From Strigamia acuminata (taxonomy: Eukaryota > Arthropoda > Chilopoda > Geophilomorpha > Linotaeniidae), in NCBI GenBank assembly GCA_949358305.1, contig OX442321.1, forward strand, positions 6,969,605 through 7,033,604: 64,000 nt of DNA, written 5' to 3'. Position numbers and translations under genes: made by a program. Positions 32,519 through 42,896 of this stretch are shown piece by piece (the first letter of the stretch is position 1; each line of letters begins with the position of its first letter). A model generated the notes under the pieces. The model did no database searches. It was given only the letters and a program-made list of their open reading frames with translations, and was not told the DNA's origin.

Positions 32519-32723
32519 TGTTGGTTCCTATTCGGTTCCACAAAGATTTCGAATGTCCAAGTAATGAAAACACACGTTGTAACGGGAACATAAAATAACA
32601 CGTCTTTACTTTACGGTAAATTTTACAACAAATCAATTGCACGTGCATTACGTGCGTGCAACGTTCACACATTTGATAACGTTAAAACCTTTGATAATTT
32701 GTAACAATAGATTAAATCTAACA
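32519..32723 (-). repeat. copia 3' LTR
   Basis: Plus-strand TGTTGGTTCC to TCTAACA; matches 37072-37276 by eye at every base. Confidence 0.95.
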
Positions 32724-32733
32724 AACCCTCCTT
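32724..32733 (-). other. copia polypurine tract
   Basis: Minus strand AAGGAGGGTT directly before the 3' LTR. Confidence 0.8.
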
Positions 32734-32843
32734 ACAAATTTTTATAAGTTTTAAAATGAATTAAGAAAAACTAAAACTAACATTCAATGAAATTCGAAAA
32801 CAAAAACAAAAAACATGAATAAAATATTATTTCGAATTTAAAA

Positions 32844-35800
32844 CTATTTGTCTTTGTCTTCGTTCTTCTCTTCGTCCTCGTTTATCTTAACTTCTCCTCT
32901 CAGACTCACGCCGTCGCGTCCCTCCATGAATTTGTCTTTCGCGACCGCCTTCGTCAGGAAATCAGCAATCATGTCACCTGTTGGTAAATGGATTAATTCA
33001 ATGTTGCCCAGTTTTATCTCGTCTCGTATGAACATTAAGTGTCGGTTCATATGTTTGGTTCGTCCAAACTGGTTCGAGCCGCACAAAATCTGCATTGCTG
33101 GTTGACTGTCCGTGTAAATTGGGATTCTTCTTTGCACACAGCTTCCTTCTCCCACCTCACTTAGAAAGTCTCGCGCCCATTTTATGGATTTCAGCAATTC
33201 GCAGATGGCCAAAATCTCGCTTTCTGTCGATGACATCGCGACTAATCGTTGTTTTTTGGTTTTCCACGTTATTGTTGTTGATCCAATTTTTACTATCATC
33301 CCTGTATGTGATTTTGCATCTTGGGTGACGTTCCAGCTTGCGTCCGCAAATCCTTGTAATTTCCCCTCCTCATTTGAGAAAAACAATCGCATCTCAATCG
33401 TCTTCTTCAGATATCGCATCACTCGTTTGACCGCTCTGAAGTGTAATTGGCGCGGATCTCTTGAATATGCTGACAACGCACTTATTGCGAATGATATGTC
33501 CGGTCGTGATATTATCATCACGTGCATCAGCGATCCTATCATTTGCTGATAAAGTTGTTGGTCAACTCTTTTTGATTTCTCAAAATCATCTAAGTCTTGT
33601 CCAGTAGCCATTGGTGTGTTTGCAGTGACTCCGTCCATCAGCTCGTATCTCTTCAAAACATCGTTTATGTATTTTTGTTGACCAATTAGAATTCCGTTGT
33701 CCATTATCGAAATTTCCATTCCCAAAAGAAAATGCACTTCCCCCAAGTCAACAATTTCAAAAACTCTTTTTATCTTCTTTAAAATCCGGTCCAATATCTT
33801 TTGACTAGTAAACGCAGCCAAAATGTCATCTACGTACACCCCCAGAATAATAAAGTCATTTTTTCTCTTGTAAATATACACACACCTGTCGTTAATTAGT
33901 GGTGTCAGGCCAATTTTCTGCAATTCCGTGTCCAGTCTCTCGTTCCAACATCTCCCTGATTGTCTCAGGCCGTACAGGCTTCGTTCAAGTCTGCAAATCA
34001 AGTCCTTCTGTTCATATCCCTCCGGCTGCTCCATGAAAATCGTTTCATCAATCAGGCCGTACAGGTAGGCTGTTTTTATGTCAAACTGACGCGTCATCAA
34101 TTTGTGCTTGGCCACCATGGATAAAATGATGCGGAGTGATTCGACTCTTACAACTGGCGAGAAAGTTTCTGTGTAATCTATGCCTGCTCTCTGGGAATAC
34201 CCCACTGCCACCAATCTTGCCTTGTATTTATTTACACTCCTGTCTACGTTGAGTTTTATCCGATAAATCCATTTGCTCTTTATCGTAGTCATTTGCTTTT
34301 CCTTCTTTACTAATGTCCAAACATTGTTCACGTGCAATGAATCTATTTCACTATCCATCGCCGCTTTCCACTTCTCTTTGTCGTCACAGTTTGTTGCTTG
34401 CTCGTATGTTTCCGGTGTAAATAAGTCGTCAACGCCTTCGAATGCTACATTCGCCGCTTCGACCGCTGCATTTACTGCTTCATGTTGTGCTGCGATGCGC
34501 TGTGATCGACGTACACCTTCTTGTTGCAATTGTTGCTCATGCTGCTCCATTTGTTCCGCGTGTCGCTGCTGGAGCACGGCTTGTGTTGATCCCCGAGGTC
34601 TGCCAACCTGCGCCGGTTGTACCTGTTGTAGATTCGGCTGCGCGTCTTCAGCAATCACTGCTGGTCGTTGAGCATTGTCGTCATCGTTATCATTTGCTTC
34701 AACAATTGCCTCGTCTTCGTATTCTTGACAAAAACGCCTATTTTCGTCCGGTTTTGTCAAATTAAAGATGTCCGCCCCTCGAATTTCTTCATTAAATTCC
34801 ACTGTTCTACCTTCTTGTATTTTCTTTTCGGCTGGGACGTAAATCCTAAATGCTTTTCTATCCGTCGAGTATCCCACGAATATTCCGCGTTTTGCTTTTT
34901 GATCAAGCTTTTGCCTCTTCTCTGCTGGGATGTGCAGGAAAGCCTCACAACCAAAAACTCGAAGATGTTTTATTGATTGCTTGCGCTTCATCCACATTTC
35001 TTCTGGAACTAAATCCCCATTTGGTTTCGTCAAAGTTCGATTTTTTACGTGTATCGACGTTGAAAATGCTTCGGCCCAAAATATTTGCGGTAGGCCCGAT
35101 TCCAAAAGTAATGTCCGTGTCGCCTCTATGAGCGTTCGATTCGTACGCTCCGCAATGCCGTTGCTGGCTGCATTAAATGGCACTGTGAGCTCGTGCAATA
35201 TGCCTTCATCGTTGCATAAACGTTTAAAATTCTCGTTGACAAACTCGCCTCCGTTGTCGCTTCTAATACGCTTTAATTTGTTCCCCGTTTGCTTTTCCGC
35301 CATTGCTTTAAATGACTTGAAGAAATCAAATGTTTGAGATTTCTCGCTCATGAAATAAGCAAACTTCTTGCGCGTGAAGTCTTCAGTAATTACAAAAGCG
35401 TACCTGCTTCCTCCCATTGATGGTGTCTTGAATGGTCCAATCAAATCCATGTGTATTAGTTGCAAAACATCATCCGATTGCTTCTCGTTTATTCGTTTGT
35501 ACGGGCTCTTCGTCATTTTTCCGAGTATGCACGCGGTGCATTTCTCCAATGGTGCATTGTTGTATTCCAACCCGTAAACCAATTCCTTGTTGGTCATCTT
35601 GTCGATTGTTCGTTCGTTTGCATGACACAATCGTTTATGCCATATTTCCTTGGTTTGTTTAGTTGTCGTGGCAACCGCATTCGCTTGCTCTTCTTTTTTC
35701 AGTTGCAATAAATACATGGTGCCACACTTCGCTCCCTTTCCAATCGTCTCTCCAATTGGACTATTAATGTCCGCCCAGTTTCCTCTGAATTGAACGGTGT

Positions 35801-36944
35801 AGTTCTTTGCCGTCAAGCGCGGAATTGAGAGCAAATTTCCTTTTAGCTCTGGAACAAAGAGCACATCTTGCAGCAAAATCTTCATTGTTGCTGCTCCGTC
35901 GAGTTGACAATCCAAAATTATGCTTCCTTTTCCAGTTGCTAGAAGCTTCACACCTTTCTTGGCTGTGGTTATTGTTGTCTCCATCTCAACAAACGTTTTA
36001 AACAGCTCGCGCTTGCTCGACATATGCACAGAAGCTCCTGAATCTAAAATCCAGTCGTCAAGGTGATCGCTCGATTCCAATTCAACCACTAGCGCGTGTT
36101 GTATTGTTGCAAATTCTACTTCGGCCTGCGCCATCTTTGCCGCCTCCTTTGGTCTCTGCGTCATTTTCGTGGGGCGCTTCTCTGGATGGCGCTGCCAACA
36201 GTCTTTGGCAATATGGCCACTTTTGCCACACTCATAACAAACAAATTTTGTCCCACCTTTTGTTTTCCTGCCTCCCGAATTTTTTCCGACTTGTGCCTTG
36301 AACGCCACTGTCCCGCTTTCCGTCGCTGCTCCTTTCAAATTAAACGCTGACCATTGGTCCTCCATTTTGAGTTCACGTCGTAATTCTTCAATTGTTGCGG
36401 CTGCATTCGATCGAAAATTCCTCGCAATGTGGGAAAATCTTGTCACGAGACCACGCGTCACGTACATCATCAATTCGCGATCTTTTATGTCACGTCCGAC
36501 TGCCTTGGCTCTCGATTGAATTGACTTTGCCCTGTTTAAGTAGCTGTCCACTGCTTCGTCGTGTCTCATACGTAATTCGCACAATTCTGCCGCCGCGTCG
36601 ATTTGACGTTCCTCCGTCGTTCCGGCGTACAGCGCTTTTAACGCATCCCAAACTTCTTTTGCACTGGTTTTCCCCATGCAATTCGTCGCTTCCTCGTTCG
36701 AAACGGTCAAAATAATGATGCCGAGTGCCTCGTTGTTGTTTTTCACCCAAGTGTTATATTTTACGAGATTATCTGCGTAATCCGCAGAGCCCACCACCGG
36801 TTCCACCACCGCTGGGTCCGTGATCATATTTTTCAAACTTTTAGCTGCTAATAAAGTTCCAACCTTAAACTGCCAGATGAAATAGTTCTCCGGTGTAAGA
36901 AGATCAATCCGATTCAATGAACTGCCCGAAATCGCATCCGCCAT
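32844..36944 (-). CDS. copia Gag-Pol polyprotein, 1366 aa
   Basis: One uninterrupted frame from the ATG at 36944. Order is Gag, protease, integrase, RT, RNase H, which is the Ty1/copia arrangement. Landmarks: copia-type gag with a CCHC knuckle (CYECGKSGHIAKDC) near residue 234; protease DSGAS near 299; integrase zinc domain from about 435 (HKRLCH and CTAC); catalytic D, D and E near 496, 563 and 598; a Gln-rich linker near 780-820; RT with YVDD near 1036; RNase H with FADAS near 1205 and TESE after it. It ends in a basic/acidic tail. No frameshift is needed, so Gag amounts must be set by processing or another route. Fully open and probably functional. Confidence 0.96.
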   Translation of the reverse strand: MADAISGSSLNRIDLLTPENYFIWQFKVGTLLAAKSLKNMITDPAVVEPVVGSADYADNLVKYNTWVKNNNEALGIIILTVSNEEATNCMGKTSAKEVWDALKALYAGTTEERQIDAAAELCELRMRHDEAVDSYLNRAKSIQSRAKAVGRDIKDRELMMYVTRGLVTRFSHIARNFRSNAAATIEELRRELKMEDQWSAFNLKGAATESGTVAFKAQVGKNSGGRKTKGGTKFVCYECGKSGHIAKDCWQRHPEKRPTKMTQRPKEAAKMAQAEVEFATIQHALVVELESSDHLDDWILDSGASVHMSSKRELFKTFVEMETTITTAKKGVKLLATGKGSIILDCQLDGAATMKILLQDVLFVPELKGNLLSIPRLTAKNYTVQFRGNWADINSPIGETIGKGAKCGTMYLLQLKKEEQANAVATTTKQTKEIWHKRLCHANERTIDKMTNKELVYGLEYNNAPLEKCTACILGKMTKSPYKRINEKQSDDVLQLIHMDLIGPFKTPSMGGSRYAFVITEDFTRKKFAYFMSEKSQTFDFFKSFKAMAEKQTGNKLKRIRSDNGGEFVNENFKRLCNDEGILHELTVPFNAASNGIAERTNRTLIEATRTLLLESGLPQIFWAEAFSTSIHVKNRTLTKPNGDLVPEEMWMKRKQSIKHLRVFGCEAFLHIPAEKRQKLDQKAKRGIFVGYSTDRKAFRIYVPAEKKIQEGRTVEFNEEIRGADIFNLTKPDENRRFCQEYEDEAIVEANDNDDDNAQRPAVIAEDAQPNLQQVQPAQVGRPRGSTQAVLQQRHAEQMEQHEQQLQQEGVRRSQRIAAQHEAVNAAVEAANVAFEGVDDLFTPETYEQATNCDDKEKWKAAMDSEIDSLHVNNVWTLVKKEKQMTTIKSKWIYRIKLNVDRSVNKYKARLVAVGYSQRAGIDYTETFSPVVRVESLRIILSMVAKHKLMTRQFDIKTAYLYGLIDETIFMEQPEGYEQKDLICRLERSLYGLRQSGRCWNERLDTELQKIGLTPLINDRCVYIYKRKNDFIILGVYVDDILAAFTSQKILDRILKKIKRVFEIVDLGEVHFLLGMEISIMDNGILIGQQKYINDVLKRYELMDGVTANTPMATGQDLDDFEKSKRVDQQLYQQMIGSLMHVMIISRPDISFAISALSAYSRDPRQLHFRAVKRVMRYLKKTIEMRLFFSNEEGKLQGFADASWNVTQDAKSHTGMIVKIGSTTITWKTKKQRLVAMSSTESEILAICELLKSIKWARDFLSEVGEGSCVQRRIPIYTDSQPAMQILCGSNQFGRTKHMNRHLMFIRDEIKLGNIELIHLPTGDMIADFLTKAVAKDKFMEGRDGVSLRGEVKINEDEEKNEDKDK

Positions 36945-37059
36945 TTTTCACGACGTTCGATTTTCGAATTCCGTCACGTGCGCACTTCGTTCTCACTCGA
37001 ATCTTCGAAAAATGTCGTCTGAGTGCCGTGGATACTTCTTTTCGAAGAAAAACCGGCCT

Positions 37060-37069
37060 TCTGCTACCA
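37060..37069 (-). other. copia primer-binding site, initiator tRNA-Met-like
   Basis: The minus strand reads TGGTAGCAGA two nt from the 5' LTR, the complement of the initiator tRNA-Met 3' end as I recall it. The match stops after about ten bases. Confidence 0.7.
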
Positions 37070-37071
37070 CT

Positions 37072-37276
37072 TGTTGGTTCCTATTCGGTTCCACAAAGAT
37101 TTCGAATGTCCAAGTAATGAAAACACACGTTGTAACGGGAACATAAAATAACACGTCTTTACTTTACGGTAAATTTTACAACAAATCAATTGCACGTGCA
37201 TTACGTGCGTGCAACGTTCACACATTTGATAACGTTAAAACCTTTGATAATTTGTAACAATAGATTAAATCTAACA
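37072..37276 (-). repeat. copia 5' LTR
   Basis: Right-hand copy of the 205-bp LTR, followed by the AAATT target duplication. Confidence 0.95.
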
Positions 37277-38730
37277 AAATTATGTGTAATCACGTCAAGA
37301 ATTATTTTTTTTTTTCAATTGCATATTTAAACAAAAAAAAATAGCTGCTGAAATAATGACCCACGAGAAAAGTATTTTAGAAAATATAGTAACTTATAAT
37401 GGAAAGAATAACAAAAATAAAAACTTACGAAAATTTGTTTACGCAGTTGATATTTCACCTGGTGTGTTAACTGTCAAGAGCTATTTTCCAAATCCGTTGA
37501 AAAATAAAATAAAACACTGCCACACTGGTGTATAAATGGTTCGAAAGTACAAAAATAAATCCGACTTACATGATGTCAAACTTGCAAATTGCTCCGTCGG
37601 CATCACTCACGCTGGTTTGTTCAATTCTTGTGTCAAGACAAAATCGCATTGTTCAATCACGAAAAGGTTTATTATGTTCGTGGCTCAATCATACGAGACA
37701 TGAAAATGTTGCAGAATGACGCCGCCATTTTTACCTCACAACTCGTGGTCGCGACGACGTGGGATGTGGCAGCTGATGAACATTGGATTCGTCGTAGCTG
37801 GAAGCATACTTTTATTCTCCAGTCCCAACTGATCAAACTAGGCAAAACGTTTGTCTTTGGAATGTTTTTGTCACATAACGTACGACACATCCTTCATGGA
37901 TACATAAACGTACCTTCTCGAATTGTAAACATGCAAGCGGAAACGATCAGTTTTTAGATACTCCGTGGAGCATCTAAAACCTGATCGCACCGGATATTGC
38001 ATCCCGTAATTGAGTATTATAGTATTTTATAATAAAATAATAATTGTTTTCCGTCATTGTGATTGAAAACATTAAAACGTTCTTTTTTATTCCAAAACTT
38101 GATCGCCAGTTAGATAGAGCCGTACTAAAATAGTAGTTTCCTGTATTGATAATAGTTGGCGCTTAGTTCTGATCAAGGACGACTACGGTATGCCAAATGC
38201 GCCCATGTTTTGTAACTAGAAATTTCTAGTTTTCCAAACACTACTCGGAAAGTCGAATAAACGATTGAACTGTGTTCTAAACATCAAAATTTAATTTTTT
38301 TTCTTCATTTAGGTTGCAATCAATACATATATTTTTTTTACAGTGAATTCTTAATAAATATTCCTTGCTTTTTTGATTGTCTCTTGAACAATTTCGAAAC
38401 ATGAAGTTGTTCGTTATTTTATTTTATTTATGTACGGAAATTACTACACTATAAAATTCTTTCAGGAGCTCTTAGTTGGTATTACAAAATCACTTTCTAC
38501 AAATAGATGAAATCGAAGCTGAAATGGTTGGTCTATTTTTTCCGCCTTAATTTAGCTGACCTTAAGTGATTTGATTAGTTTGAGTTACACTGTTCTGCAA
38601 TATTGAAATGCAACGGACAAAAGTAGGTGCAATAATTCAAAAAGAATGAGAGATATTTACAGTTAAAAATAACTTTATCAATAATTAGTAATTCACACTT
38701 GATAAATAATTCAACAAGTGGATATTGAAT
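37277..38730. other. Intergenic block duplicated at 61.7-62.9 kb
   Basis: AT-rich sequence surrounding a GC-richer conserved core (about 37580-38000) that recurs at about 62080-62490 with roughly 85-90% identity by eye. The plus frame through the core is open in both copies and differs by an in-frame 3-bp indel, but most substitutions change amino acids. The minus strand has an AAAATGGCGGC motif like a YY1 site. Function unknown. Confidence 0.5.
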
Positions 38731-41700
38731 TCAGAAAATGAATTTATCAATAATTAGCTCAAATATACAAGTGATTAAAGATATTAAAATTGCACCCATT
38801 AAGATTACAAAAGGTCCAATTATTTGACCAAACGACACAGGATTGAATTGATTTTCTGAACATCCAGGCAGCTTCGGAAAGCAACGTCGATACTCCACTG
38901 ATAAAATTCCACACTGCTTCAATAATAAACTTCTGTTTAAAAAAAAACGTTAATTAAACTGATGCAATAGTTTCTCAACTTTGATTTGCTATACATTATA
39001 GCTGAAATGTGTTTACTTGTAATTGAAAAATTCAGCATACGGGAAATGTTTCGAATAACATAATGATACAGACTGCCTGTCGACGGATTGAGGTGCGATA
39101 GCAAAGTTGCAGTTGTTTTGAATGAGATATTCCACAGCATCAAACGATTGTATAAAACCAAATTTTCCATTATCCACCAACTCAAACCCTTCTTTTAGAT
39201 CTGTAACTTTTGACACGGGCCAATTTTCGTACGGTGGTTTCTATTAAAAATATAGACTTTAAGTGATCCACTTAAAATAAATAAAATAATACCTGGAATA
39301 TTTCTTCCGTAATAGTGCCCTTTAAAATCACTGGCAAAAACTCATTCTTCATAAACATTTCACCAAGGGAGGAAAAAGGCACTTTGGTGTCTTTTGTTGC
39401 AAGCAAAGAAGTCAATATTGAATTGTGACTAATAAACATCAACATGGAAAAAACTATGTAGATTCCAAAAACAAGTTTCATGCACTTCAATGGTAAACTG
39501 TTAAAGTTGCCTAAATAAATATAAAACATTTACTCTATTTGCATCCATTGTTCTTAAAACCATTCAAACCTTGTAAGACAATTGGCCAACAAAAAAATAA
39601 TTCGTCACTGAAATTTCGAAAATGCTTTCTACGGGAAACGTAATTTGCCAAAACGTTGACTGAAATAACTAAAAAGTTTATCGCAAATACGCACAACCAC
39701 ATTTCACCACTAAACGGTTGCGAATAAAAACTATAATTGTTTTCGTGTTCATCTATTTTTCTGTACATAATCTTCTGCACTTCTGAATGAAATTCTGGTG
39801 AGAAGTTTACATAGTCTGTTCTCTGTCTGGTCATGCTAAGCCCACAACCAATGTCAGCTGTCTAAACAAAATAAGAAGACTTCAATATTCCTAATATAAC
39901 TTAAGCTAAATCTGACGTATAATACTCACCCCTTGCGTAAGATCACCGATCATCCCTGTCCAACTTCCATTTATAAAGGCGCCAAATTGATTATGTTTGC
40001 TCCGAATGATTTTAAAACTTGGTTTTAAGCAATTTATAATGTCAATCAGTTGACACACCGCAAGCAAATAACTTAAATCTTTTTTTATAATTTACCTTGT
40101 GTTAAATTGAGCTTGAAAAATGTTAAAAACTTCCCCAAAAATACCTCCTACTGTAAGTGAATTATTTACATAGATTAAAGGAATGTATGGCGGAGCCTAA
40201 AGAAAACGTTCAAAGAGTAGCCAGTTTAGCGAAAATATGCTAACTTCTATATATGTTAACTTCTTCAAAATCGTTTCTCAGATGATCTCATTTCTTCCAA
40301 AAGTAAAAAAAAAACAAGTAAACATCTGTAATGCAAGGAAGCATTACATATTAGACTTCTAAACCCATTTCATTTTAATATTATCAATCAATATTAAATA
40401 TTAGGTTCCAAATGCTTCCTCACCCAGAACGCCGTCAATTGCGCTTAATACGTCGGCGGCGGGATGGAAACAGATTGCAAACAAGGAACGTACGTGTGAC
40501 ACGTCAACTATTGCAAATCGTCCGCACTGAAATCACGGGATTTAACTCGTCGCAAATGCACGATGTAGAGGTCACGCAGAAAGTCCGTCTGTCCCAAGTC
40601 TAAAGCCTGGTTCACACTAGCGGATACGCCGCGGATACGTTGCATCCGGGGTTTGCTGCAAATGGGCTGTGATTGGCTGCGGAAAAAAATCGCGCGGAAA
40701 ACTAGAAATATTTTCTAGTTTTCCGCGCGATTTTTTTCCCGCAGCCAATCACAGCTCATTGTAGCAAACCGCGGATGCAACAAATTCCGCAGCATATCCG
40801 CAAGTGTGAACCAGGCTTTAAGCTTGGTTCACACTTGCTGATATGCTGCGGAATTGTTGCATCTGGGGTTTGCTACAATCAGCTGTGATTGGCTGCAGGA
40901 AATAAATATTTCTAATTTTCCGCGCGATGTTTTTTTGCACCAATCACAGCTCATTTGCAGCAAACCCCGGATGCAACGTATCCGCGGCGTATCCGCAAGT
41001 GTGAACCGTCTATTCCATAAAAATTACGGAAATAACGTCATATGACGTCATTTCCGTAATTTTCATGGAATAAAACATCTAAATATGCACTAAAACCGGT
41101 TTATTAATTCAACCGGAGGTCGGAGAAATCTGAAAATACCTTAGGATACTAATATAGGTATGCTGAATTTAATGCCGATGTCCGTTTGGCTCTAGCTGCT
41201 ATAGTTTTTGCGGAATTGTTGACGACGGACGGACAGACAGACGGACAAAGCCGTTTCATGAGGCTTTCTAAACATCAGCTTTAGAAGTCTAAAACTACAG
41301 TCGGGCCTCGATCGTTATAACAAATCGTAAATGACCAGAGAAATTGGTTTGTTGTAATGAAAGTTTGTTGTATCAAATATTTTTAACATTGTGTTCTAAG
41401 GTCAACCAACCAATTGAGCCATTTTTAACTATTCGTTATAACAAGAAATTCGTTATATGGCAGTTTGTTATAATAAGGTTCGACTGCACCCACACTTTCG
41501 AATTTTCAGAGAAACGGGTTTTGAAGAAGTAGAGCCCATACGTACATCAACAGCTGTTATCTTTATTTCCCTTTCAAAAAACTGTCTTCCTCCGTCCTTT
41601 TGAATTACCCTAATCTTGTATTTTACCAAATTTAGAATAAACACTTAAAAATTAATCAGTTTGAACACAACTTACAGATTGATTATCACACGTTAATTGT

Positions 41701-41942
41701 AAAAGAGGATATCTTACATCAATTCTCTGCCATTTGTGTCCTAAATACTCAAATTCGTTCTGCAATATAAAACATTTATTGACCTGGTGAAAGAAAATTT
41801 CCCCAACAACATCGACAAATGAAAATAAATTAAAATTGAAAACAAAATACTTAAAGTTTATCAATATCTTACGGTAGCAACACTTTCCCGAAAAAGACCT
41901 AAAAATAAACTCAATCATTCTTTAAATTTGCAATTAAAAACT
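38731..41942 (-). CDS. IR-4: ionotropic receptor, exons 3-10 intact, 5' end lost
   Basis: Exons 41759-41676, 41614-41546, 40196-40096, 40017-39930, 39861-39570, 39510-39293, 39240-39017 and 38932-38731 agree with IR-1 in phase. Exon 2 (41942-41873) has lost its acceptor (CAG to CTG), and no exon-1 sequence is present upstream; the flank diverges from the other copies near 42180. Intron 4 is enlarged to about 1.35 kb by an insertion carrying palindromes and by the Tigger-like MITE. Receptor motifs are preserved; probably a recent pseudogene unless it has gained another 5' end. Confidence 0.7.
40602..41007. repeat. Hierarchical palindrome, about 400 bp
   Basis: Each half (40602-40819 and 40820-41007) is itself a fold-back with arms of about 95-105 bp. 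The two halves are inverted copies of each other around AGGCTTTAAGCTTGG near 40817. The first arm matches the inverse of the fourth with very few mismatches, and the second matches the inverse of the third. Core motif of all four arms: GGTTCACACTNGC followed by a CTGTGATTGG box. Confidence 0.9.
41011..41072. repeat. 62-bp palindrome with central CRE site
   Basis: The arms TATTCCATAAAAATTACGGA... pair with two mismatches around ACGTCATATGACGT. A full TGACGTCA lies at 41043-41050. It could be a tiny fold-back element or a binding site cluster. Confidence 0.85.
41298..41486. mobile_element. Tigger-like MITE in IR-4 intron 4
   Basis: CAGTCGGGCCTCGATCGTTA at the left after TA; CGACTG at the right, then CA instead of TA. 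Confidence 0.83.
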
Positions 41943-42896
41943 CAGCTTGCAAATTACCACGATTCGAAATTAAAGTCCTGATGGAAAATTCAACGCGGCT
42001 GCGTTGTGAACATCTTGTCTCACAACCGAGACTAAACACTAGAAATAAATTCCTACAGTATTTCAATTTCGTACATCAGTTACTTAGCTTACGTGTATGA
42101 AGAAGAGATACGTTTATAAGAATGCAGAGATACATATCAGCAATAGTATGAAAATATTAGTACAATATGCGTCTGAACAGCACAAATGTATAAACAAGTT
42201 TAAATGACTTTATGAATTTGCCTACTATAATACAAAATTAAGCTATATTTTATAACAAATTATTTTCTTTCAAATTCAAATGTTTTAACTTACATGTTTG
42301 GAGCAATAAAAGTAACAGTTAATAGTCTAAAGTTGCAAGGTATTAATTAATAAAATAATAAATAGTTGTGTCAAAATTGAAAATAGCGAGAAGCATTAAC
42401 TGTGCTTCGCTCCTAAAATCACTAATGACGATGTGTATTGAAAAGCATTATCGATTTAACGAAACAGAATATTTGACAAGCATTAAGCTGATGAAAATGT
42501 TTTGGTAAACAACACTCTGGAGAATTGCTGATAAAAAGTAAATTGACTTTTAATGGTCTTTGTGACATAGGCCCACAACTTATTGCATGTTTATTGCTAC
42601 TCTACGAATAGATGAAATCGGAGCTGACATGGTTGGTCTATTTTTTTCGCCTTAATTTAACTGACCGTAGGTGATTTGACTAGTTTGAGTTACACTGTTC
42701 TGCAATATTGAAATGCAACTGACAAAAGTAGGTGCAACAATCAATAATTAGTTCAAATATACACTTGAAAAATAATTCAAATAATGGGCAAATTTAGCTG
42801 AAAGGTTGTGCAAATTGTACTCAAATACTTAATACCTACATTCGATAAAAGTTAGGTGTCACAATTCATAAATAATTCAACAAGGGGATATTGAAT
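41943..42896. other. IR-4/IR-5 spacer
   Basis: AT-rich flank repeated at the other IR loci (compare 22540-23210 and 28380-29040). No gene seen. Confidence 0.5.

Larger units (their letters stand above)
32519..37276 (-). mobile_element. Ty1/copia LTR retrotransposon, full length
   Basis: 4758 bp with 205-bp LTRs that look identical, TG..CA ends, primer-binding site, one polyprotein, polypurine tract and a 5-bp target duplication AAATT (32514-32518 and 37277-37281). All the hallmarks of a recent, possibly active insertion. It sits in a block duplicated at about 61.7 kb, where the element is absent. Confidence 0.96.
40313..41291. mobile_element. About 980-bp insertion in IR-4 intron 4
   Basis: IR-1 reads from the A-run directly into ACTACAGTCGGG; here about 980 bp intervene. 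The insert includes a basic plus-strand frame (40412-40603, Arg-rich, no family recognised), the double palindrome (40602-41007) and a CRE palindrome (41011-41072). TTAGACTTCTAAAC near its left and TTTAGAAGTCTAAA near its right side are related, suggesting its ends. Confidence 0.55.

Noticed and set aside
32848-36715. Many plus-strand frames across the copia polyprotein
   Set aside because: Antisense shadows of a strongly coding minus-strand frame.
37589-37957. 122-codon plus frame as a conserved gene
   Set aside because: The second copy at 62.1 kb has mostly amino-acid-changing differences and an early stop.
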